64,000 nt of DNA from Pythium myriotylum (Eukaryota > Oomycota > Peronosporomycetes > Pythiales > Pythiaceae): NCBI GenBank assembly GCA_023091665.1, contig JALJCQ010000011.1:1488001-1552000 (forward strand), in the 5' to 3' direction. Shown here piece after piece: positions 31,847 to 41,565 of this stretch. The position numbers and the translations under genes were made by a program. How positions within the stretch are numbered: position 1 is the first letter of the stretch; each line of letters opens with the position of its first letter. A model generated the notes under the pieces. That model did not search any database, was not told where the DNA came from, and saw nothing but the letters and a program-made list of their open reading frames with translations.

Positions 31847-34702
31847 TCAATAGGTCTTGCGCGGCGCCGCGGCCGCCAGCAGCGGCTGGCGGTCGTCCCA
31901 CTGGTCGTTCGGGTAGATCGTGACGTCGACCTCCTCGGCCGTCTCGCCCAGCTGCGAGTCGTCGCCGCTCCAGAGGTTGCGGAAGACGATGTTGACGATG
32001 TGCTCGTAGCGCTTCTCGAGCAATTGCAGCTGCTTCGGGATGTCGCTCACCGTGCGCTCGATCGCCATCGAGATCATGATACACACCTGGCACGCGAGCA
32101 CGAAAACGAATGCCTTGGTCGTGTTCGTGATGCCCGGCAGGTTCTTGCCATTGTCGGGCTGCGTGTCAATGAGACCAGACGTCCACAGGATCAGCGCCGA
32201 GTTCGTGCCGAGCGCGATGTACGAGATGAAGCGCATGATGTAGAACCACGCGCCGATGCTCTTGGCCGGCTCCGGGAACGGGCGACGGTGCACAAAGCAG
32301 AGCTTGACCGAGTCGACGTGCACCTCGGCAATGTTGTTGAGCAGCGCGAGCAGCGGCGTGAGCGGGAACGCCACGACGAAGAGGTTGATGAAGCCAAACT
32401 GGATCACCATCTCGTTGTAGTCCTCAAAGGCCTCCTCCTGCTGGTACGGCACGAGCTTGGCCTGCTCCTCGATGTAGTTGTGGCGCTTGCTCTTGTCGTT
32501 GTTCTCACCACCCAGGGCGTTACGCTCCTTGTACATTTGGTAGCGGAACTTGAGGTACGGGACCACAACCTCGAGCGTGTTGCCCACGACAATACGGATC
32601 AAAAACAGAACCAGGAGCTGGTCACGCAGCTCTGTCATGCAATCGTCGTTCAAGCACCGGTCCTCGATCCAGGACTTGAGGAAAGCAATGTAGAAGAAGG
32701 AAGCAAAGGAGTTGCAGAACTGGAACAAGAACACCTTGATGATCAGGTGGTTCTCGTACTCGCGGTCAGTGCGATGGTTCTCGAGCTCGTTCAGCTTCTT
32801 GGCAACACCACGGTAGACATTGTTCAGAATCAAAATCTGCACTGCGTTGGCGCCAGTCGTGAGGAGCGTGAGCGGCTGCTGATAATCCGGGTTGATTTCG
32901 CAGCCAATCTTGTTTACCTTGTCATCGCACTTGTTGATAAAGTACTTGAGAAAGAAGAGACCGATCAACGCCACGATCACGATCAGAACCATCATCAACA
33001 CGACGATGATAGAGACGACAAAGGCGCGGCGACGTTTCTTCTTGTCTTCAAATGTCATTTCTTCTTCATCATTGACCGGGTTATAGCTCTTCGTTCCGCG
33101 GAACTGGGCGCGGTAACGCAGCGCGCGGTGGTAGCCGTGCATACCCCACATGGCGTTGAAGAGATGGTTTTTCCGCTTCCAAATCTCGGAGAAAACCGAC
33201 GACCAAACAACGATGAACGCGGCGAACGCAATCAGGATATAACTCTGGTTTGTACCGTCCGATTTGTCGACCGCATGGTTGCGACGGGACTCGACAACGG
33301 CGTAGGTGATGATACCTGCGATGGTCGGGAACACTAACATCTTGGTGTAGAAGCCGAGCCATGCGAAGTAGAGAGCAACCTTCTCACCGAAGTAGGAGCG
33401 AATTTTCTGAAGCGGCTGGTTGGCCATGAGCCAGTTGAGTGCCCACGTGCTACGGAGCTCGGCCAGTGCGATCTCGTCGTGGAGAGCGAACATGTTGCCA
33501 ATCAAATACTCGTTCACGACAAGCGAGTCGGTGTTGATGTGACGGTGGACGATGCTCGCCGCGAGACGAATTCGATCCTTCTGAAGGAACAACGTCTCTT
33601 CCTTCTTGCCACCCCACTTGACAGGGTAGCGACGGTAGTAGGGCTGGTACATTGGCTCTATACGGTAGTCGGCGTAGGGGGCGAAGTACGTGGACGGCTC
33701 GTACGCGACCTCCAGAACAGAGTGGTAGAAGCGACCCCACATGGTCCTGGCCTTGCCAGGGCGGCAGCTCTCGTCCTCCACGAACAGACCATCGGCTTCC
33801 TCGGTGTGGCCCCACAGTTTCAATGCCTCGTGCATCTCCGGATGGTGCTCAGCGCCGTCGCTGATGAGCATCGGGTCCATCTCTGGCATCTCAGGCGTGG
33901 CATCAGCGCAGCCACGGATCTTCTTAAGATGATCTACAGCGTTCTGCAACTCTTCGTCTCCGATCTCGCGACGCACTGCCTCAAGCTTGGCGCGATGCAC
34001 GTTCTCGTCGAACGGCCGGTTGCTGACTTGCAGCGGGTAATCTGTGCGGTCGGCCTCGACGCGGAGATCGTTGTCGTCGGCCTTGATCGTCATGATGATC
34101 TCGTCGTTGTCGACACTGCGGAACATGCGGGTCGTGAGACCGCACGCGAGCTGCACTCGTCGAGCGACCGAGACTGCGACGAGCTCGCAGAACTTGGCCT
34201 CGGTCGTGGGCGACGTCGAGCCAACGAACTTTTCGTACTCGGCCGTGAGCAGCTCTTCTTCGTGGAGCCATCGGTCCTGCTCGGCCTTGGCGCTGTGGTC
34301 GGCCTCGGTGCCGCGCAGCATCTCGCGTCCCTGGTCGTCCATGTAGCATCGCCGCGTGCGCAGAACGCGCTGGAACGTGTCGATGACCATCTTGCCCTTC
34401 CGCCGCGTGCGCTCGTGGTCCTTGCCCATCATGAGCGTCACGTAGGCCTCGACCGTGAACTTTTCGGGCTTCTTCTGCTCGCCGCCCTCGCGGAACGGGA
34501 AGATCATGACGAGGTCGTGGTCGTACATGATCTTGTCGCTGCCGCTCGAGCTGGCGTCCGAGACCTCGATGTGGATGGCCGCGGGCGACTGCATGGCCGC
34601 GTAGGCCTCTTTCTCCTTGGCCGACATGCCCGAGAGGCGCGTGAGAGGGTCCAGGTCCTCGTCGTAGTCGGGCGAGCCGCCGAATGAAAACTGCGCGCCC
34701 AT
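31847..34702 (-). CDS. Anoctamin/TMEM16 family membrane protein
   Basis: A single exon. The chosen ATG at 34702 gives 951 residues (MGAQFSFGGSPDYDED). An in-frame ATG at 34801 would add 33 Arg/Pro-rich residues. TMEM16 proteins are dimeric Ca2+-gated chloride channels or lipid scramblases. A long cytosolic N-terminal region (about 410 residues) is followed by FGEKVALYFAWLGFYTKMLV at the first membrane helix and up to ten helices. It includes the conserved block FGFINLFVVAFPLTPLLALL with NNIAEVHVDSVKLCF and RRPFPEPAKSIGAW. Typical acidic pore residues near the last helices are plausible, but I could not align them by eye with certainty. Channel versus scramblase cannot be decided. Divergent from the receptor gene across about 1 kb. 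Confidence 0.9.
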   Translation of the reverse strand: MGAQFSFGGSPDYDEDLDPLTRLSGMSAKEKEAYAAMQSPAAIHIEVSDASSSGSDKIMYDHDLVMIFPFREGGEQKKPEKFTVEAYVTLMMGKDHERTRRKGKMVIDTFQRVLRTRRCYMDDQGREMLRGTEADHSAKAEQDRWLHEEELLTAEYEKFVGSTSPTTEAKFCELVAVSVARRVQLACGLTTRMFRSVDNDEIIMTIKADDNDLRVEADRTDYPLQVSNRPFDENVHRAKLEAVRREIGDEELQNAVDHLKKIRGCADATPEMPEMDPMLISDGAEHHPEMHEALKLWGHTEEADGLFVEDESCRPGKARTMWGRFYHSVLEVAYEPSTYFAPYADYRIEPMYQPYYRRYPVKWGGKKEETLFLQKDRIRLAASIVHRHINTDSLVVNEYLIGNMFALHDEIALAELRSTWALNWLMANQPLQKIRSYFGEKVALYFAWLGFYTKMLVFPTIAGIITYAVVESRRNHAVDKSDGTNQSYILIAFAAFIVVWSSVFSEIWKRKNHLFNAMWGMHGYHRALRYRAQFRGTKSYNPVNDEEEMTFEDKKKRRRAFVVSIIVVLMMVLIVIVALIGLFFLKYFINKCDDKVNKIGCEINPDYQQPLTLLTTGANAVQILILNNVYRGVAKKLNELENHRTDREYENHLIIKVFLFQFCNSFASFFYIAFLKSWIEDRCLNDDCMTELRDQLLVLFLIRIVVGNTLEVVVPYLKFRYQMYKERNALGGENNDKSKRHNYIEEQAKLVPYQQEEAFEDYNEMVIQFGFINLFVVAFPLTPLLALLNNIAEVHVDSVKLCFVHRRPFPEPAKSIGAWFYIMRFISYIALGTNSALILWTSGLIDTQPDNGKNLPGITNTTKAFVFVLACQVCIMISMAIERTVSDIPKQLQLLEKRYEHIVNIVFRNLWSGDDSQLGETAEEVDVTIYPNDQWDDRQPLLAAAAPRKTY

Positions 34703-34802
34703 GCGGCTGTCGTCGCCTCGGCCTCGCGCTCTTGTTCGTGGCTTCGCGGGGAGGCGATCGCCAGGGGGTGGGTGGTCGCGTCGTGTCAGAAGCCGAGGCA
34801 TC

Positions 34803-35681
34803 AGCGCGCTTGATGGCCCGGATCAGTTCAGCAGACCCTCGGTTCACGGACATTGGTTTGCGGGCGAGGACGATTCAGTGGACCATGTCGGTATAGCGAT
34901 TCCATGGGATGGGAAGGCGCTCCTGAAGGGGGTTTGTATGCACAAGTGTTTGTATACAGAGAGATAGCGGGGAGATATACTACATGTCGCAGGGTATTAA
35001 GCAAACGAGGTGCGCAGAGACAGGGTCAAAGAATCGCTTTTGATTGGCCAAAACGCCGATGTGTCGTCTGCTCGTGCACGGGAACCGTTCCAGTTGACTG
35101 AGCGGAGCCATGAGTCAAAAATGGCGTTTTATACCAATCGCGATGAGTCAAAATGAGATTTTTTCCACAATCGGGTGCCCCCGAGGCAACGAGGTCGCGT
35201 GGCTGCGCGAGGCCGCGTTTCCAGAATTTTCCATTCTATAAAAACTCGAATTTCACGATTCGCCACGGTGCCCACCATTACGCACGTACACTGTAGCTTC
35301 TCACAGGCTCTTCCCCTTCAAGGATTCGTTGCCACGTTACACGAGATATATCCACGAGAGTACTCACCATTCCTTATTGAAGCCTCGGCTCTCGCAGCCG
35401 GATGGATGGCCCGGCCGTCTCTCGACAGCCAGCCACCCAAGCAGCTCCGTGGCTGCATCTTGAGTCATCGACGATGACGGCGGCGTCCAAACTTAGGACT
35501 TTTCAGCTCGCAGTCTCATGGCTGGAAAAGCGATGCGGACGCCCAGTCAGTCGCGGTAGTAGCGACTTGATTTGGCCCACGCGCGATCTATTTCAGCGCC
35601 GTGACAACGAGCGATCTTCCTCGTCGTTTTCTTGGCGTCAGCTAGCCAGCTCCCATTGCGTGGGCAACCACCAGAGTCCCG
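34803..35681. other. Divergent intergenic region TMEM16 / receptor gene, 879 bp
   Basis: No gene is supported. It holds a two-copy degenerate 31-nt direct repeat (35110-35173), a GATTGGC (inverted CCAAT) at 35042-35048, and AT-rich TATAAAA-like stretches near 35234-35242. This is the longest promoter-type region left of 40 kb. Confidence 0.45.
35110..35173. repeat. Two-copy degenerate 31-nt direct repeat with TGAGTCA cores
   Basis: Copy 1 (35110-35140) and copy 2 (35143-35173) both begin ATGAGTCAAAA and end in a CAATCG-type box (ACCAATCG / CCACAATCG). TGAGTCA is a bZIP (AP-1/GCN4-like) core and the CCAAT-like end adds a second element. The repeat lies in the divergent TMEM16/receptor promoter region. 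Confidence 0.5.
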
Positions 35682-38528
35682 ATGCCGTCTCACGACCGGA
35701 TGCCCCTCATCTTCCTCCTCTCAGTTCTCACCGTTGGCCTCGCGGCCGCCGCCGACAAGTTCGCGACCAATCATTTCTTGGGCTCGTGTCTCGACGACGA
35801 GTGGGTCCGAGAAACGGAGGCCAAGCTCGGGATCTCGGCGGCCGATCGCGACGCTCTCGGGCGACTCGTCAACCCGTTTCTCCACTCGGCACTCAAGCAA
35901 ACTCGGTTCCAAGTTGACGACGACCGCACGTCGAGCCCCAGGGCTTATGCCACACTACCAGACGGGTCTACACTGTACGGAGTCGACGCGAAGGTGAACC
36001 CTCTGGACGGCTCAGTCGTGGACGCTGGGCGAGTGAACCGCTCGCTCGTTGTAGAGCTGAATGGCTGGACAACGCATTCGTTGTCGGCGCTCGTGTTCTC
36101 CATTCTCGCGCGCGAAGTCTACGGCTATCCAGTCACACATTTCCTCGTCACCGACACGCTGACTATCACCCAGCGCATGTCCTCAGTGCAGTCGGGCATC
36201 AGCACGCCGACCCACGTTAACCTCGAAGTCTGGATCGCGGGAATACAGTCAAACCTCCAAGTGTACTCGAACGAATCCTTCGCGGCTGGTGGGCTCGGGT
36301 ATTTTGGACGATCAGGATTGTACACCAGCGTCGACTTTATCCAGAGCGCACTGCCTCTCTTCGCCAACTTTTGGAAGAGCTACGAGATCCACGAAGAGCT
36401 CATCAGTGCTGTCCCGCTCTCAAGTCTCAACAAGACCAAGTTCTTCCCACCGCCAGACGAAGTCGTTTGCGCGGATGGGAGTTTTGGTTGCCTCAACAAC
36501 TGTTCACGAACCTACGCGTGCACGTTACGCGAGAAGCAGACGCCACCAAAGGAGTGCATGGTCGTGGGCATGATGTACGACTACTATGACCCTGGGTACT
36601 TGCAGGCCGTGCTCTCGAATCTGAACATCCCAACGTATTTTTGCTTCCTCGGGTACGACACGATGCAGGAGTTCGTGCTGGACGCACAGCGTCGCAAGCA
36701 GCCCGTCCTCTTCTACCACTTCGAGCCCGATTTGTTCCACTTCCACCACAGTGGGCTCTTCGACCGCGTGTTCCTGCCTCGCTCCACGCCGGAACGAGTG
36801 GCTCTCGCGACTGGCTCGTTCGGAGAAAACGGGTATGGGGACGTCACAAACAACCCCATCGACGTCGACTTTCCTTCCACCAAGCTGTCGAAATACGCCG
36901 CCTCCCTGCTCCAGTGAGACCTCCCGCTCGTGCGTCTCGTCTCGCAGTTTGCGCTCTCGGAACTCGACATCAACGACTTGCAGCGCAAGTTCATCAATGC
37001 GAGCGATCTCCCGAGCGAGCCAGACCCGACCTTCCGGGCGGCGTGCAACTGGGTCAAGCAAAACTACGCGGTCTGGAGTGTGTGGCTTGAGCGCCTGCCG
37101 CTGTGCACGTTCGAAAGCCACGTCAAGTACGATGTCACCGGTTGCGTGAATAGCACAGACGGGAAAGGGAGCGAGGGCGTGCGAACCATCACCTTCCGAT
37201 GGGTTCACCCGGATCCAGAGAACTCGAGCCAACCATTCAACTGCGACGGAGGACTCGCCTCGCTGCCAGGAACGATTCAGACGAGTCGTAGCTGCGAGTG
37301 GATTCAGAGCGATCCGTCCAAGTGGGCTGACTGGGTCGAGGGCAAACCCGAGTGCGACAGCAATTTCTTCAAGTACTCGATCTCTCTCTGTAATGACAAC
37401 GCCAAGCGGACTATCCACTACTCTTGGCGGCTTCCAAATCCAGACGATCTTGGGCTCTCACTCGAGTGTGATGGAGGGGTGGCACTTCCAAAAGACATCC
37501 AGGAAGAATGCGACTACATGCCCTATACCTCACCAATGTTCGTGTCAATTGCGACTGCTGATGGAGTGCTCGCTGCATTGCTGTGGGTTTGTATCGCCTT
37601 CGTATATGCACAGCGCAACGCACCCGCCATCAAGCGCTCGCAGTACGAGCTGCTGCTGCTCATCCTGCTCGGCGGTTTGCTGGTATGCACAGCCATTCTC
37701 CTGTATGCGGGCTCGCCCACCAGGTTCTTGTGCGGTGCTCGACCGGCGTTCATGTCGGCGGGCTTCACGACGATGTTTGGTGCTCTGCTTGTGAAGTCGC
37801 TGCGAGTCTATCGCGTCTTCATGCGCGCGGGCTTTAAGAAGAACACGGTCAGCGTGTCCAGCATGATCCGCGTCTTCTTCGTCATCTTCGCCGTGGACCT
37901 CGTAGTGCTCGCGGGTTGGTTCAGTATGGACTTTCCCGAGCCCACGATTAAACTGCGGCGGTCGGTCAAGTTTGATGGCTACGTGTCGGATCATGTGTGC
38001 GCATCCTCGAGCTTCCTTTTTTCGGCCATGCTCATGTTCTGGAAGGCCATCGTGCTGCTGATTGGACTCTACCTCTCGTTCCTCATCCGAAATGTCTCGA
38101 GCGATTTCCAGGAATCGTTCTGGATCTTTGGCTCGTGCGTGATCGTGCTCGTCGCCTGTATCATCGTGCTGCCGATGGCTTACATCGTCGATCTCGTGCC
38201 TTCCATGTTCTTCCTCTTCTTTGCGAGCATTCTGCTCGTCTGCACAGCTCTCGTCATGGGCTTCATGATGCTGCCAAAATTCTGGCGCTTCCGCACGGGC
38301 GCGGCAACTGTCGTCGCCATGCCGCGTCCTGGCGTAGCGAGCACTGGCCAAAGCGTTCGGTCGGTCGCGCAGAGCAATTATTCCGAGCCTTCTGATGCAG
38401 GCGACCGCAGTCAGACCAATTTGACGCACTTTGACACCACGCCCATCCTGCCTCTCCTCCCGGGACCAAGCGCTCGGTCGGCGACACGGTCAACAACACC
38501 GCAGGGGTCGCTACAAAGATTCTCGTAA
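35682..38528 (+). CDS. Class C-type 7TM receptor with OpuAC-like periplasmic-binding ectodomain, interrupted by an in-frame TGA
   Basis: The frame starts at 35682 and runs in one phase to 38528 (948 codons plus stop) except for a single TGA at 36915-36917. No splice with credible donor and acceptor removes it. Order: signal peptide (MPLIFLLSVLTVGLAAAAD); OpuAC/glycine-betaine-binding-like domain of about 460 residues (VELNGWTTHSLSALVFSIL, GYFGRSGLYTSV, KQPVLFYHFEPDLF); two Cys-rich repeats of the form TIxxxWxxPxP...CDGGxAxLPxxIQ; seven hydrophobic helices from about residue 615 (LLLILLGGLLVCTAILLYAG onward) of GABA-B-like type; and a Ser/Thr tail. The TGA falls between KLSKYAASLLQ and DLPLVRLVSQF, inside the binding domain's last helices, so the break is in conserved coding sequence. 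It is a recent pseudogene, an allele, a consensus error or, less likely, readthrough. Confidence 0.82.
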
Positions 38529-38667
38529 CTGCCATACACGTACAAAACTCAAATACTTGTACTCGAGCTAGAGGATCTTGGTTTGTATGGCTTTAATGCG
38601 CTCGGGACATGCGAGGTCACACGAGACCCCATCGAAAAACACGAAGTCCACAAGACTCCCACGTTGT

Positions 38668-40501
38668 TTAGTGAAGCCAAGCAAACTTAAACGAATAGTC
38701 GTAACCTTATGGGCGTGGATGTTAGATCATCGAAGAGACTCCACACATGGCTCTCACGTACCAAAATGCTGCAGAGAAATCTGCACAGCGAACATGACCC
38801 AGAGCACGAGCTTGGACTGCACGAGGCTCCATTGTGAGTGGAGCACAAAGCCGAGCTGATGGACTGTGGAAATCTGGAGCTTGCGCCGCAGCGCGAGGCT
38901 GAGGCCGATGAACGAGAGGAATTCGAGGCTCGCGTAACCAAAGACACTACCGATGGTCGAGAGCAGCGAGTGCGTGTCCATGTTGGCGAGTTGTGGGTAG
39001 TATACTCGGTTCGGCAGATAAAACATGGCGGTCAGATAGACACCTAGGAAACCACATTCATCACACAACGAGGCCTTCAAAGAAGGGGGTTCATAGTTCA
39101 CGTACAGTAGACGACAGGAATGATGACCTCGACAAACTCGATCAGTAGCATGTACTCGGCGATGTGCAGCACCTGAAGAATACTTGCCACGTAATAGATC
39201 CGCTCGCGAGTGGTAAGCGCGCTAAGGCTACTCTTCTTGTCGTCCGAAAGGTTGGCGAGCACGGAAAGGTGGAACTGCTCGTACTTGGAGACCGTGCTGC
39301 GAAACACGGCGCCTCGCTGTGCGACATCATTCTGTGCGGGCGTAGCAGCCGCAGTCGCATCGGCGACCACAGCATTGGCGCTGTCCGAAGCGTTCACTTC
39401 TGGAGCCACCAGCACGGCATTGGTCGCCTTCGCAGCGTCCAAAGATCGAAACCGAACGGCGGCGTCGCGCTTTACAGCGTCGTCGAACTGAGCGTAGTAC
39501 ACTGCTTTCTCGATCAGAGACAGCTGTGCCGAGTTCTTTGATGCGAACCCGTCGCCGGCTCCTCGAGTTTTGAGCTCTGCCGCTCGCAGCTTCGCGTCCA
39601 TTTTTGCGATCGTGTTGAGCTGGACTTCGACGTCGTTCAGACTGGACCAAGCGTTGATAAAGTCCACGCACATGAGCGCGGCTGTCGTGGTCCACGACGT
39701 AGAGCTCTGCATACAACACGAGACAAAAAGTGCATGGAAGACCTCGACGTTGAAGATCACAACCTCGGGTTTAAAGTCGTCGAGGCTCGGATTGAACACA
39801 AAGCTGATGGCGTTTTTGGCGAGCAACTTTAGCACCGGTAACACCAGCGCCAAAAGTGTCTGTTTGAATCCGTTTAATTGGATGAACAGGAAGTTGTACG
39901 CTGGGTACACAGCCGTCAGCGATAGCTGAACTATGACGATCTTCACGTAGGACAGCAAGTCCTGTCGGATTTGTTTGTTCTCGCGCAGCAGCTTGCCCCA
40001 CCTGAGCATCCCCAGCACAACAATCGTCGAACAAAACCCAGGTGAGCAGGCGATAATTGTAAACGGGATCGGAAATCCGACGAAGGACGACAGGAGGATC
40101 GCATACGCGCTGGAGCAAGCGGCGACCACCACACTTATGCTGCACATGACGAAATTGGAACACGGCAGGCCCGGCACGAAGCGACGCGCTTGCTCCATGA
40201 GCGTCATCGAGATCAAGAAGGCGACGAGACACGTTCGCGCCCAGAACACTTGGTTGTGGGCGCTCCCTTTGTTGGGCGCGTTCAGCGGCACAGCGTCGGC
40301 GAGCGTGATCACTAGAAGACACGGGACTGGGGTCGCCAGCAGCACCAGCAGGCACTGCCAAGCCGAGTACTTCCGCTGGTAAATGTGCAGTTCGGCCACA
40401 CGCTCGACCGAGTACTTCCCATGGAGCTCTACTTGGACTCGCTCGATGGCATGGAACAGAGCTTGCAGCCATCGCGGACGGCTGGGAGGAGCCGGCCACA
40501 T
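38668..40501 (-). CDS. Multi-pass membrane protein, paralogue 1 of a three-gene family, 3 exons (apparently intact)
   Basis: Exons 40501-39106, 39043-38762 and 38705-38668 are joined across introns of 62 nt (GTACGT...CCTAG) and 56 nt (GTACGT...CATAAG), giving about 571 residues. An upstream in-frame ATG at 40597 would add 32 residues. I prefer 40501 because all three paralogues then begin 20-30 residues before the shared HGKYSVER motif. About eight to ten hydrophobic helices are visible. Shared signatures are VGFPIPF, VYPAYN, PEVVIFNVEVFHALFV, LLIEFVEV and LPNRVYYPQLANMD. The last exon encodes only GYDYSFKFAWLH. The third exon was found by comparison with paralogues 2 and 3. I do not recognise the family. 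It is probably an oomycete-specific transporter- or receptor-like membrane protein. Confidence 0.78.
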
Positions 40502-41565
40502 TGGTCCTTGGGTCGTCGCACGTCTGGGGTTGAAGAAGGATCGTTGTGGGCTGCATTCGCCGATGGAGAGCTTACCCAACGGCTGTTTATAGCACATTCC
40601 AAGTATGTAACGGCATTATCCTTTCGGCGTTAACCTGATGACCACGCGGCGGCTTCTCTGCAGCTGTCTTGATGCCAAGCGTAGCGAAGATATCACACCG
40701 AGATGAAAACGGAGTAGATACAAGACACCGGAGCAAGAGTTCAAAAGCCATTAGATGCCTTGAAGGAAGCAGCTTGCCGTGGTCACACTTGACGTTTAAT
40801 CACTCAATCGTCCAGTCACGGCTGTCACATGAGACAAATTTGGACCGATTTTGCACAACAGATATCTCATCAGGTCACCATGATTGACGACGAACCTGAC
40901 CAGAGTCTTTGAGAGAGGCATCTAATTCCTTCCAATCTCACAGATTCGGATCCAAGGCAACGATTCTCAGTGGTAGCGTTCTCCCTCGTCAGCTACGACA
41001 CAGTAATTCTAACACAGGAGAGCGATTTCAGCGGTCTTGAGATGCTCTGGTAGTCTTAAACTGCGATCGACGACCACGACCTCCGTCTGGATCTACGTGT
41101 CGCTGAAGTCTTTCCGAGATGTTTGGACAGAGCGGGGAACCAGGCATATTGAGATCCATCCCCTGATCGCTTTGACGGCTAACTCCTTGAGTAAAACAAA
41201 AACAAAAAAAAATTGGGCTCCACCAGATTCGGTTGCTTGGGTACGGCAAAAGTGGCTAAGCCCGCAGGTTTAAACATCGAGTTTGCTCTGGAACTCCGTC
41301 TCATGGGGTTTGTGCCGTTCGCACGTTCTTTGGCCGCCGAACCATGAGCTTGGACATGATTACATACAGATATCGCTTGATCGAGCACCGAGGCCCAGAC
41401 GGCCCACAGAGCATCGATACGCCCTCGCCCCTCTTCGCGTCAAGTAGGTGCGTGACGTGGCTCAAAGCCGCCAACTTCGGATTCGTTAAGTGCCTGGATT
41501 ACGGTCGAGGGTATGGGCGCATTCTAGTCGAGCTCCGGAATTGTTTTTGCTTGTATCGGCATTGC
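40502..41565. other. Intergenic region between paralogues 1 and 2, about 1 kb
   Basis: Both flanking genes are on the minus strand, so this should hold the promoter of paralogue 1. A TATAAA-like motif lies near 40587-40592 on the minus strand, just inside the possible longer reading frame. There is an A-rich run (AAAAACAAAAAAAAA) near 41200-41213. AT content is higher than in the surrounding genes. No gene is supported. Confidence 0.4.

Noticed and set aside
31787..33337. Plus-strand open frames over the TMEM16 gene (also 33479-34687)
   Set aside because: Antisense to clear TMEM16 coding sequence; no independent evidence.
36914..36947. 34-nt intron removing the receptor TGA
   Set aside because: Too short for this genome's introns and it shifts the frame relative to the conserved downstream residues.
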